Below are positions 1 to 7,776 of a DNA stretch of 15,778 nt, in pieces. A model generated the notes under the pieces. That model did not search any database and was not told where the DNA came from. It worked only from the letters and a program-made list of their open reading frames with translations. The stretch covers positions 1 through 15,778 of the forward strand of contig JAULUH010000518.1 of assembly GCA_032111745.1 (NCBI GenBank). The letters are read 5' to 3'. Both the position numbers and the translations under genes were made by a program. Source of the stretch: JAULUH01 sp032111745 (GTDB taxonomy: Bacteria; Chloroflexota; Anaerolineae; JAAEKA01). Each line of letters opens with the position of its first letter. The stretch's first letter is position 1.

Positions 1-266
1 TGCTCCACCGGGATGGCAAGCCGCTCAACTTCTGGCAGGCCCTGCGCCGCCTCTTCGGCTATTTCGTCTCCGCCCTCCCCCTGGGCCTGGGCTTCCTCTG
101 GGTCCTGATCGACAACCGTCGCGACGGCTGGCATGACAAGATCGCCGGCAGCGATGCCATCTACATCTGGCAGGCCCGCCCCGACGAGTCCTTCCTGTCC
201 CGAGAGGTGGCCCAACTCTACCAGGCCCAGAAGATCCAGAACGCCGCGGCCGAAGACGGCCGCTGA
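1..266 (+). CDS. RDD-family membrane protein, C-terminal fragment (5' end outside window)
   Basis: The open frame starting at base 3 gives 87 residues to a TGA at 264-266, with no start codon needed because the gene enters from outside the window. The visible part begins with a short loop and an amphipathic stretch (FWQALRRLFGYF), followed by a hydrophobic membrane segment (LPLGLGFLWVLID) and then the sequence DNRRDGWHDKIAGSDAIYIW. A last transmembrane helix followed by R-x-GWHDKIAG-T/S is the typical end of RDD-domain proteins, polytopic proteins of mostly unknown function, some of which have been linked to ion transport. A charged cytosolic-type tail of about 30 residues follows. The N-terminal half, which would show the RDD motif itself, is missing, so no specific function can be given. 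It is transcribed towards the crt operon but is separated from it by 195 bases containing a promoter-like site. Confidence 0.75.
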   Translation, partial: LHRDGKPLNFWQALRRLFGYFVSALPLGLGFLWVLIDNRRDGWHDKIAGSDAIYIWQARPDESFLSREVAQLYQAQKIQNAAAEDGR

Positions 267-386
267 GCACAGGCTGGACCTTACGCAGCCGGCCACGAGG
301 TAGAACTCACCGACAGGGCAGGCGGCCACCCCCACTTCTCCCCACTTCTATTGTAAGCCACCCTACGCCCTGCCTGGGCAATGGAG

Positions 387-416
387 TTGCCGATTCAAGG
401 AACGATGTGGTAGTAT
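387..416 (+). promoter_or_regulatory. Sigma70-like promoter of the crt operon
   Basis: TTGCCG (387-392) and TAGTAT (411-416) are separated by 18 bases; each matches four of six consensus positions. Transcription from here would give a 5' leader of about 40 bases before the crtB start, whose GGAG ribosome site lies at 452-455. The rest of 267-461 shows no gene, only a short direct repeat of CCCACTTCT around 330-349. The prediction is by eye only. Confidence 0.4.
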
Positions 417-461
417 CCTGCCAGCTTCGCTTGACCGGCTCGATTCTGCGCGGAGTAACGC

Positions 462-1475
462 ATGTCTTTGCTCGCCAAGGACCCTTGGGAACAGTCGCTC
501 TTGACGCTGGCGCTGGAGGCCCGGCGATCCATGGTACCTATGGACCAGGGAGACCCGGTCGACCCGGCCCTGCTATACCTCGCCTACGAGCACTGCGAGG
601 CGGTCACGGCTGAGCATAGCCGCTCCTTCTACATGGCATCACGGCTCTTGCCGAGGGAGAAGCGGCAGCACGTGCGGGCTTTGTATGCGTTTTGCCGGGG
701 GACCGACGACATTGTCGACCATCCCGGCGATACGGTGGATGCCGAGCTGGCCCAGTGGCGGCAGCACACGCTGACCGGAGACGCGCCGGGCGACGACCTG
801 ACCGCCATTGCCTGGACCGACATGTGCCGGCGCACGCAAATGCCCATGGGCTATGCGGCGCAGTTGGTCGACGGCGTGGCCCGCGATCTGCGGCAGGCCC
901 GGTACCAGAGCTTCGAGGAGCTGGCCGGCTACTGCTACGGCGTGGCCTCGACCGTGGGGCTGATGAGCATGCAGATCATGGGCTACCGCAGTGACGACGC
1001 CATTCCCTATGCTATCAAACTGGGCATTGCCCTGCAGCTGACCAATATTCTGCGCGACGTGGCCGAGGACTGGGAGCGGGGCCGGCTGTACCTGCCCCTG
1101 GACGAGCTGGCGGCCTTTGGGCTGGACGAAAGCGACATCGCCCGGCAACGGGTGAACGAGCGGTGGCGAGCCTTTATGGCCTTCCAAATCCAGCGTACGC
1201 GCCACCTGTACGCCGAGGCCTGGCCTGGTATTGCCATGCTGTCGCGGGACGGCCGGTTCTCTACGGCTGCGGCGGCCGGGCTCTACGGCGCCATCCTGAA
1301 CAGGATCGAGCAGCAGGATTATGACGTGTTCGGCCAGCGGGCCTATGTGAGCGGGCTGGGCAAGCTGTCCAGGCTGCCCGGGCTGTGGTGGCGTACACGG
1401 GCTTTTCCATCCAACAACGCCGATCAGGGCCCGGCCGGCCAGGGCATGATCACGGCGGCCAACACTGACGCCTGA
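462..1475 (+). CDS. crtB: Phytoene synthase (CrtB, squalene/phytoene synthase family)
   Basis: Condenses two geranylgeranyl diphosphates to phytoene, the first committed step of C40 carotenoid synthesis. The 337-residue product has the usual length and motif order of the family: HSRSFY at 52-57, the first aspartate-rich motif DDIVD at 82-86 inside YAFCRGTDDIVDHPGD, YCYGVASTVGLM at 157-168, and the second motif D199-VAE-D203 in LTNILRDVAEDWERGRLYLP (193-212). The conserved DYDVF and KLSRLP region closes the domain near 287-305. The ATG at 462 is chosen because GGAG lies 6 bases upstream and the leader matches the proposed promoter. It is the first gene of a tight cluster, 44 bases ahead of crtI. 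A squalene or dehydrosqualene synthase would share these motifs; the adjacent crtI makes phytoene synthase by far the best reading. Confidence 0.93.
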   Translation: MSLLAKDPWEQSLLTLALEARRSMVPMDQGDPVDPALLYLAYEHCEAVTAEHSRSFYMASRLLPREKRQHVRALYAFCRGTDDIVDHPGDTVDAELAQWRQHTLTGDAPGDDLTAIAWTDMCRRTQMPMGYAAQLVDGVARDLRQARYQSFEELAGYCYGVASTVGLMSMQIMGYRSDDAIPYAIKLGIALQLTNILRDVAEDWERGRLYLPLDELAAFGLDESDIARQRVNERWRAFMAFQIQRTRHLYAEAWPGIAMLSRDGRFSTAAAAGLYGAILNRIEQQDYDVFGQRAYVSGLGKLSRLPGLWWRTRAFPSNNADQGPAGQGMITAANTDA

Positions 1476-1506
1476 GGCGCTCGCTGCCGTCGGACCGGTG
1501 GCAGGC

Positions 1507-1513
1507 AGGAGAG
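1507..1513 (+). promoter_or_regulatory. Ribosome binding site deciding the GTG start of crtI
   Basis: AGGAGAG lies 6 bases before the GTG at 1520-1522. This supports a GTG start that places the dinucleotide-binding strand (AKKIIVIGSGFGG) directly at the N-terminus, as in other CrtI proteins. Confidence 0.6.
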
Positions 1514-1519
1514 ACCATC

Positions 1520-3034
1520 GTGGCGAAGAAGATCATCGTGATCGGCAGTGGCTTCGGGGGCATGGGCGCGGCCATCCGCCTGGCGGCCAAAGGGAATGCG
1601 GTGACCATATTCGAGAAGCGCGACAAGCTCGGTGGCCGTGGCTACCAGTACGAGGTTAACGGCTTCAAATTCGACGGCGGGCCTACGGTGATTACGGCGC
1701 CGTATATGTTCGACGAGGTGTTCCAGGCCGCCGGGCGCCGATGGGAGGACTATTTCACCTTGGTCCCCCTCGACCCCTTCTACCGCATCTTCGACTACGA
1801 GGGTAACCACTTCGACTACCGGCACCACCTGGAGGACGCCCTGGCGGAGATCGATCGCTTCAACCCACAGGATAAGGACGGCTACCGGCGGTTCATCGAC
1901 CAGACCAGGGAGATTTTTGAGCGTTTCCATCCTTACACCGACCAGCCGTTTCTCACCCTCGGCGCCATGCTCAAGATCATGCCCGATGTGATCCGGCTGC
2001 AAGCCTTTCTCGGCACTCACATGCATGTGTCGCGCTACGTCAAGGATGATTTCCTGCGCAAGGTGTTCTCATTCCATCCGCTTTTGATCGGCGGCAGCCC
2101 GTTCGACACCCCGTCGATCTACACCCTGATCGTGCAGTTCGAGAAGCAGTACGGCGTGTACTACGCCATGGGCGGCACCGGAGCCATCGTCGACGCCTTC
2201 GGGCGCCTGTTCAGCGAATTGGATGGCACCGTGCGGTTCAACACCGAGGTGAAAGAGATCCTGGTGGACCCGGCCCGGCGCCGGGTGAATGGGGTGCGGC
2301 TAATGGATGGCACTGTGCACACGGCAGATGTGGTAGTGTGCAACGGCGACGCGGCCTTCGCCTACCGCCACCTGATTCCGCAGGAGCACCGGCGCAAGTA
2401 CACCAACCGCCGGCTCGAGCGCATCCGTTACAGCAACTCCCTGGTGGTGATCTATTTCGGGACGAAGCGGCGCTACCTGGATTCCAGGCTCCTGCATCAC
2501 AACATCATCATGAACCAGCGCTACAAGGGCCTGATCAAGGACATCTTCTCCAGCGCGCCGCTGCCCGACGACATGGCCCTGTACCTGCACATGCCCTCGC
2601 GGACCGATCCCACCATCGCGCCGCCGGGCTGCGAGTCCTTTTATGTGCTGTCGCTGGTGCCCGACCTGGCCTCCGGCACCGATTGGAAGGCCATGGCCCG
2701 TCCCTACCGGGACAGGGTCATGCAGCACCTGGAGGACAACTACCTGCCGGACCTACAGGCCAACATCGTGGCCGAGCACATGATCGACCCCTTACACTTC
2801 CAGGGGACGCTGAACAGCTACCGGGGTGCGGCCTTTGCCATCAAGCCGACCCTGCTGCAGTCGGCCTACTTCCGCCCTCATAGCCGCTCAGAGGAGTTCG
2901 AGAACCTCTACTTCGTGGGTGCCAGCACCCACCCCGGCGCCGGCGTGCCGTCGGTGCTCTCCTCAGGCAAAATTGCGGCCGAGTTGATCGACCCGACGCC
3001 AGGTGCCAGTCCAAAGAAGGTAATAGCGACATGA
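1520..3034 (+). CDS. crtI: Phytoene desaturase (CrtI)
   Basis: FAD-dependent desaturase that introduces double bases' worth of conjugation into phytoene, normally giving neurosporene, lycopene or further desaturated linear carotenes. The 504-residue protein starts with the FAD-binding fold GSGFGG (9-14), acidic E32 at the end of the second strand, LGGRG (37-41) and the GPT motif (54-56). The middle has the CrtI-type stretch VFSFHPLLIGGSPFDTPSIY and YAMGGTGAIVDAF, and the C-terminus carries the CrtI signature from NLYFVGASTHPGAGVPSVL at about 462-490. GTG start with a good ribosome site. Its stop overlaps the next start (ATGA), so translation of the oxygenase is probably coupled. The number of desaturation steps cannot be read from the sequence; related CrtN, CrtD or CrtO enzymes share the fold, but the phytoene synthase partner favours CrtI. 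Confidence 0.92.
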   Translation: MAKKIIVIGSGFGGMGAAIRLAAKGNAVTIFEKRDKLGGRGYQYEVNGFKFDGGPTVITAPYMFDEVFQAAGRRWEDYFTLVPLDPFYRIFDYEGNHFDYRHHLEDALAEIDRFNPQDKDGYRRFIDQTREIFERFHPYTDQPFLTLGAMLKIMPDVIRLQAFLGTHMHVSRYVKDDFLRKVFSFHPLLIGGSPFDTPSIYTLIVQFEKQYGVYYAMGGTGAIVDAFGRLFSELDGTVRFNTEVKEILVDPARRRVNGVRLMDGTVHTADVVVCNGDAAFAYRHLIPQEHRRKYTNRRLERIRYSNSLVVIYFGTKRRYLDSRLLHHNIIMNQRYKGLIKDIFSSAPLPDDMALYLHMPSRTDPTIAPPGCESFYVLSLVPDLASGTDWKAMARPYRDRVMQHLEDNYLPDLQANIVAEHMIDPLHFQGTLNSYRGAAFAIKPTLLQSAYFRPHSRSEEFENLYFVGASTHPGAGVPSVLSSGKIAAELIDPTPGASPKKVIAT

Positions 3035-4470
3035 GCAATGTATTTGAGCTGGGCTTTGGCACAACTGAGGATGAGATCGTTCTGGACAGGCTACCGGTTA
3101 CCGGCACTATCCCGGAGTGGGTACAGGGCACCCTGGTGCGCAATGGCCCGGGCACCTTCCGGGTCGGCGACCGGCAGTACCGGCACTGGTTCGACGGCCT
3201 GGCCATGCTGCACAAGTTCTCCTTTAGCGGCAACCAGGTCTCCTACGCCAACAAGTTCCTGCAGTGCCACGCCTACGAGGAGGCCAGGACTACGGGGCAC
3301 ATCAGCTACTCGGAGTTCGCCACCGACCCCTGCCGGTCCATGTTCCAGCGAGTGATGGCGGTGTTCTCGCCCAAGATCACGGACAGCGCCAAGGTTAGCA
3401 TCGCCAGGGTCGCCGAGCACTACGTGGCGCTGGCCGAAACCCCCATCCAGGTGGAGTTCGACCCGGAGACGCTGAAGTCCGTGGGGGTCTACCAATATGA
3501 GCCGGGGACGGCCGGGCAGATGACCACCGTGCACCCGCAGTTCGACTACGGCCGGGATGAGGTCTTCAATCTGGTCACCCGCTATCACCGCATCAGCCAT
3601 TACAACATCTACCGCCTGGACGGCCTGAAGGCGCCAGTGCGCGTGGCGTCGCTGCCCGCCAGCCGGCCGGCCTACATGCACAGCTTCGGCATGAGCGAGA
3701 ACTACTTCATCCTGACCGAGTTCCCGCTGGTGGTCAACCCGGTCAACCTCCTCCTCTGGCTCAAGCCCTACATCGAGAACTTCCACTGGGAGCCCAAGCG
3801 AGGCGCGCCGTTCTACGTGATCGATCGCCACACGGGCGAGCTGGCCGGCCGCTTCGAGGCCGACCCCTACTTCGCCTTCCACCACGTGAACGCCTTCGAG
3901 CGGGGCGACGAACTGGTGGTAGACATTGCGGCCTATCCCAACGCGGACGTGCTGCAGGCCTACTATCTGCATCGCCTGGAGGACCCCAACCTCGAGGTCC
4001 CCTTCGGCAACCTGCGCCGCTACCGGTTACCCTTGAAGGGGCCGGACAAGAGGGCCACCTTCGAGGTCATCTCCGACGAATGCATGGAGCTACCGCACTT
4101 CGACTACCGGCGCTTCAACATGCGGGACGGCTACGGCTATGTCTATGCGGTCAGCATCAACAAGCAGCAGCGCCGGGGATTCTACAACCAGCTGCTGAAG
4201 GTGGACGTGGAGACTGGGCGCTCCTGGACCTGGTATGAGGAGCACACCTACCCGGGCGAGCCCATCTTCGTCGGCCGGCCCGGGCGCACGGAGGCCGACG
4301 ACGGCGTGATCCTGTCGGTGGTGCTGGACTCGGCTCACGGCAACTCGTTTCTACTGGTGCTGGATGCGCAGTCTTTTCGAGAGATCGCCCGGGCCGAGAT
4401 TCCCCACGCCATCCTGTTCGGCTATCACGGCGCCTACTTCGACGGCCTGCTGCCGCGGGCGCCGGGTTGA
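3031..4470 (+). CDS. Carotenoid cleavage oxygenase (RPE65/BCO/CCD family)
   Basis: Non-haem iron enzyme that oxidatively cleaves a carotenoid double bond to apocarotenoid aldehydes. The 479 residues match the family length. The N-terminus has VRNGPGTFRVGD and YRHWFDGLAMLHKFSF (about 36-65), close to animal beta-carotene oxygenases and haloarchaeal homologues. The four iron-ligand histidines are all recognisable: H168 (TTVHPQ), H217 (YMHSFG), H284 (AFHHVNAFE) and H466 (FGYHGAYF). E227-type second-sphere context is present in the segment ENYFILTEFP. The ATG overlaps the crtI stop by four bases, with AAGAAGG at 3014-3020. Position directly behind crtB and crtI indicates that it acts on the product of this pathway. 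Substrate and cleavage site are not determined by the sequence; no lycopene cyclase is seen nearby, so a linear substrate is possible but inferred. Confidence 0.9.
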   Translation: MSNVFELGFGTTEDEIVLDRLPVTGTIPEWVQGTLVRNGPGTFRVGDRQYRHWFDGLAMLHKFSFSGNQVSYANKFLQCHAYEEARTTGHISYSEFATDPCRSMFQRVMAVFSPKITDSAKVSIARVAEHYVALAETPIQVEFDPETLKSVGVYQYEPGTAGQMTTVHPQFDYGRDEVFNLVTRYHRISHYNIYRLDGLKAPVRVASLPASRPAYMHSFGMSENYFILTEFPLVVNPVNLLLWLKPYIENFHWEPKRGAPFYVIDRHTGELAGRFEADPYFAFHHVNAFERGDELVVDIAAYPNADVLQAYYLHRLEDPNLEVPFGNLRRYRLPLKGPDKRATFEVISDECMELPHFDYRRFNMRDGYGYVYAVSINKQQRRGFYNQLLKVDVETGRSWTWYEEHTYPGEPIFVGRPGRTEADDGVILSVVLDSAHGNSFLLVLDAQSFREIARAEIPHAILFGYHGAYFDGLLPRAPG

Positions 4471-4501
4471 CCGCGGCTGGCGGCGATCGGAAAGGCCATC
4501 C

Positions 4502-5260
4502 ATGCCCCTGAACAACGGCCCGCTGGTGCGGGTAATGGACGTCCATAAGAGCTATACCGTGGGAGACATGCAGATCCCGGTGCTGCAGGGCGTCTCCTTC
4601 GACGTGAACCCCGGCGAGTTCGTCGCCATCGTCGGCCCGTCGGGCAATGGCAAGTCCACCCTCCTAAACATGATCACCGGCATCGACCACCCGACCGCAG
4701 GCCAGGTCATCGTCAACGGCCAGGCCGTACACACCATGAGCGAGAACCAGCTGGCGGCCTGGCGGGGGCGCGACCTGGGGGTGGTGTTCCAGTTCTTCCA
4801 GCTGCTGCCGGCCCTCAGCCTGCTGCAGAACATCATCCTGCCCATGGACTTCGTCCAGCGCTGGCCCAAGGCGGAGCGCAAGGAGCGGGCCATGCAACTG
4901 CTGGCCCAATTCGGCCTGGCCGACCAGGCCCACAAGCTCCCCAGCCAGGTGTCGGGCGGGCAGCAGCAGCGCGCGGCCATCGCCCGGGCCCTGGCCAACG
5001 ACCCGCCCCTGGTCGTGGCCGACGAGCCCACCGGCAACCTCGACGCCACCACGTCGGACGAGGTGTTCGACCAGTTCAGCCACCTGGTGGATCGGGGCAA
5101 GACTCTGCTCATGGTCACCCACAGCCGCGGGTTGGCCGCGCGCATCCCGCGCACCCTGGAGATCCGCAATGGGCAGCTGGTCCGGGATGAGCGGCGGGAG
5201 CGGCCAGGCCAGGCGCCGGAGTGGCTGGAGCCCCTCGGCAGCCCGGCCACGGTGGACTAG
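4502..5260 (+). CDS. ABC transporter ATP-binding protein (LolD/MacB type)
   Basis: ATPase subunit that would energise the permease encoded immediately downstream. The 252 residues contain all nucleotide-binding motifs: Walker A GPSGNGKST (45-53), Q-loop Q97 in VVFQFFQLLPALSLLQN, ABC signature VSGGQQQRAA (150-159), Walker B VVADEPTGNLD (171-181, with E175 catalytic) and the switch histidine H207 in VTHS. The QLLPALSLLQNIILPM stretch and DEPTGNLD are typical of the LolD/MacB/FtsE branch, which drives mechanotransmission-type permeases rather than classical substrate channels. I start it at the ATG at 4502, preceded by GGAAAGG at 4489-4495; an in-frame upstream start at 4364 would run inside the oxygenase gene and adds no homologous sequence. 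It lies 31 bases behind the oxygenase with no visible promoter or terminator between them. Confidence 0.92.
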   Translation: MPLNNGPLVRVMDVHKSYTVGDMQIPVLQGVSFDVNPGEFVAIVGPSGNGKSTLLNMITGIDHPTAGQVIVNGQAVHTMSENQLAAWRGRDLGVVFQFFQLLPALSLLQNIILPMDFVQRWPKAERKERAMQLLAQFGLADQAHKLPSQVSGGQQQRAAIARALANDPPLVVADEPTGNLDATTSDEVFDQFSHLVDRGKTLLMVTHSRGLAARIPRTLEIRNGQLVRDERRERPGQAPEWLEPLGSPATVD

Positions 5261-5262
5261 CC

Positions 5263-7677
5263 ATGAGCGTGATCTGGCACAAGGTCTGGTACGATCTGTG
5301 GAGCCACAAGGGGCGCACCCTGCTGGCCATCCTCAGCATTGCCGCCGGGCTATTTGCCGTGGGCGGCATCTTCGGCCTGGTGGACCAACTGCTCAGCACC
5401 ATGGACGCCGCCCACCGCTCGGTGGCCCCCTCCCACGTCAGCATCATCCTGCGCGACTTCGTCACCGAAGACGTGGTGGACGAGCTGAAGGAGACGCCGG
5501 GCGTGGCGGGCATCGCAGCGGTCAACCAGCTCTCGGTGCGCTACCGCACCAGCCCGGATGGCGACTGGGACCTGGGCACGCTGATGATGCGTCCGAACTA
5601 TGACAACCAAACCTACGACCTGGTATCGTTGAAGGAGGGGGCTTGGCCATCGGCTGGCCAGATCGGCATCGAGCGCCTGTCCAGCCAGTATTTCGACGTC
5701 GCGCTGGGCGACCAGGTGGAGTTCGAGATCGACGGCGAGCCGGTGGCCCTGGAGGTCGGCGGCAAGATCCGCCACCCCTTCGTGCAGCCGCCCCCCTTCG
5801 GTGGGCAGGCCAACTTCTTTACCGACGCCGCAGGGCTGGCGGAGTTCGGCGTTCCCGAGGGCCGCTTCGGCCAGCTGCTGGTGCAGGTGGAGCAGCCCTA
5901 CAGCCTGGCCAGGTCCCAGGACGTGGCCGGTGAGATCCGCTCGCAGCTGGCCGACCAGGGCTATAGCGTGGTGGTCAGCCTGTACCAGGACCCGGATAAG
6001 CACTGGGGACGGCAGTTCGTGGAGGGGGTCAACCTGATCCTGATGATCATGGCCGTGGTCTCCCTGTTCATGAGCGTGGTGCTGGTGCTCAGCACTCTGA
6101 CCTCGCTGATCACCCAGCAGACCGACCAGATCGGCGTGATCAAGGCCATCGGCGGGCAGCAGGGCATAATCTTCCGGCTCTACTTGGCCGTGGCGCTGTT
6201 TTACGGCCTGGCCGCGCTGCTGATCGCGGTGCCGGCCGGCGCGGCCTTCGCCTATTTCATGAGCCGCTGGTACCTGAACCTGTTCAACATCGACTACCAG
6301 ACCTTCCAGGTGTCCCGCCTGGCCGTGGGGCTGCAGGTGCTGATGGCCTTCCTGGCGCCCACCCTGGCCGCGCTGGGGCCGGTGTTGAAGGGCTCGCGCA
6401 TCTCGGTGCGCGAGGCCATCGCCTCTTATGGCCTGGGCGGCGACTATCGCGCGGGCGGCCTGGACCGCCTGGTGGATCGCTTCGGTGAGCGCTACCTCTC
6501 CACCCCCTTTGCCACCGCCCTGGGCAACATGTTCCGCCACAAGGAGCGGTTGGCCCTGACCCTGCTGGTGCTGACCATGGCCGGAGTCATGTTCCTGGTG
6601 ATCACGAGCCTGATCTCGTCGACCCTCTACACTCTGGACAACGAGGACGCCCGCCGCGGCTACGACGTGCGCATCGGCTTTGCCGGGGAGCAAGACGCTA
6701 CTGAGGCTGTGGCGCTGGCCGAGGACACGGGCAGCGTGGCCGAGGCCGAGGCCTGGTTCACCCACAACGCCACCATCCTGCGCGAAGGCGAGCGACTGGA
6801 GGACTCGGCCGGGCTGGGCGCGCAGCTGACGGGCATCCCCGAGGGCTCGGAGATGGTGCGCCCCCTGGTGATGGAGGGGCGCTGGCTGGCGCCGGGCGAC
6901 GGGCAGGTGGTAGTAATGAGCCAGGACACGGCCGAAAAAAACGGGATTGCCGTGGGTGACACCATCACGCTGGACCTGGGGAATCTGGGCGATGCGGCGT
7001 GGGAGGTGGTGGGTACCTACCGGGTGGTGTACGGAGGCGGCTTCGTCACCGAGGCCCTGTACGCGCCCCTCAGCGCCGTGGAGGAGGCCACCGGCCGCGC
7101 CGGCCGCGCCACCCGGGTGATGGTGCGCACGACACCCAAGAGCCTGGCCGCCACCACCATCGTGGCCGACGAGCTGAAGGCGCGCTTCGAGGAGGCAGGC
7201 ACCAAGGTCGACTTCTACACTACCGGCGTCAAGTTGGAGGAGCGCGAGTTTGCCACCAACCAGTTCAACACCGTGGTGTGGATGCTGGTGGGCCTGGCGG
7301 CGCTGGTAGCCACGGTGGGTGGCATCGGCCTGACCGGGTCCCTGGGCATCAGCGTGATGGAGCGCACGCGCGAGATCGGCGTCATGCGCGCCATCGGGGC
7401 CGGCTCGGGCACCATCATGGGGCTGTTCCTGATGGAAGGGGTGCTGCAGGGGTTGATCAGCTGGGCGCTGGCCGTGCCCATCTCGTTCGCGGTGGCTCGT
7501 CCCCTGGCGCAGCTGTTGGGGCAGACCATGATCGACGTCGACCTGGACTTCGCCTACAACTGGCCCGCAGTGTTGATCTGGCTGGCCCTGGTGGTACTGA
7601 TCGCAGTGATGTTCTCCACGGGACCGGCGCGCTCTGCCACCCGCATCAGCGTGCGGCAAAGCCTGGCCTACGCCTAA
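5263..7677 (+). CDS. ABC transporter permease with two FtsX domains (MacB_PCD/FtsX type)
   Basis: Membrane subunit partner of the preceding ATPase, 804 residues. About eight transmembrane helices are visible: near 20-42, 255-281, 302-334, 352-373, 430-452, 669-694, 716-747 and 768-786. Each half has the plan one helix, a large extracytoplasmic domain (about 45-250 and 455-665), then an FtsX domain with three helices. The FtsX coupling motifs are repeated: DQIGVIKAIGG (288-298) in the first half and RTREIGVMRAIGAG (701-714) in the second. Both halves end in a similar element, SRISVREAIASYG (378-390) and TRISVRQSLAYA (793-804). This duplicated form is known in Gram-positive bacteria and Chloroflexota. 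The ATG lies 2 bases after the ATPase stop, so translation is likely coupled. Its cargo is unknown; an in-frame GTG at 5221 lies inside the upstream gene and is unlikely. Confidence 0.9.
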   Translation: MSVIWHKVWYDLWSHKGRTLLAILSIAAGLFAVGGIFGLVDQLLSTMDAAHRSVAPSHVSIILRDFVTEDVVDELKETPGVAGIAAVNQLSVRYRTSPDGDWDLGTLMMRPNYDNQTYDLVSLKEGAWPSAGQIGIERLSSQYFDVALGDQVEFEIDGEPVALEVGGKIRHPFVQPPPFGGQANFFTDAAGLAEFGVPEGRFGQLLVQVEQPYSLARSQDVAGEIRSQLADQGYSVVVSLYQDPDKHWGRQFVEGVNLILMIMAVVSLFMSVVLVLSTLTSLITQQTDQIGVIKAIGGQQGIIFRLYLAVALFYGLAALLIAVPAGAAFAYFMSRWYLNLFNIDYQTFQVSRLAVGLQVLMAFLAPTLAALGPVLKGSRISVREAIASYGLGGDYRAGGLDRLVDRFGERYLSTPFATALGNMFRHKERLALTLLVLTMAGVMFLVITSLISSTLYTLDNEDARRGYDVRIGFAGEQDATEAVALAEDTGSVAEAEAWFTHNATILREGERLEDSAGLGAQLTGIPEGSEMVRPLVMEGRWLAPGDGQVVVMSQDTAEKNGIAVGDTITLDLGNLGDAAWEVVGTYRVVYGGGFVTEALYAPLSAVEEATGRAGRATRVMVRTTPKSLAATTIVADELKARFEEAGTKVDFYTTGVKLEEREFATNQFNTVVWMLVGLAALVATVGGIGLTGSLGISVMERTREIGVMRAIGAGSGTIMGLFLMEGVLQGLISWALAVPISFAVARPLAQLLGQTMIDVDLDFAYNWPAVLIWLALVVLIAVMFSTGPARSATRISVRQSLAYA

Positions 7678-7688
7678 ACTGAGTCCAG

Positions 7689-7733
7689 GGTGAAATCTAC
7701 CTGGTTCCCTGTTTGGCGACTGCGGATTTCATC
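7689..7733 (+). terminator. Weak stem-loop between convergent genes
   Basis: Bases 7689-7698 (GGTGAAATCT) can pair with 7724-7733 (GGATTTCATC), a 10-bp stem with two G-T pairs and a 25-base loop, in the 99-base gap between the convergent permease and transporter genes. There is no T-run, so a terminator role is only suggested by its location. Confidence 0.2.
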
Positions 7734-7776
7734 GTGGAATCAGTCTAGGCCTGGGCGCGCGTTCACCTGCCAGGCG

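Noticed and set aside
4364..4501. Upstream in-frame extension of the ABC ATPase
   Set aside because: It lies in another frame inside the oxygenase gene, and the ATPase fold begins right after the ATG at 4502.
5350..7659. Minus-strand open frame of 769 codons opposite the permease gene
   Set aside because: Composition (HQ-, GQ- and RA-rich) is that of an antisense shadow; the plus strand encodes a complete FtsX permease with eight helices.
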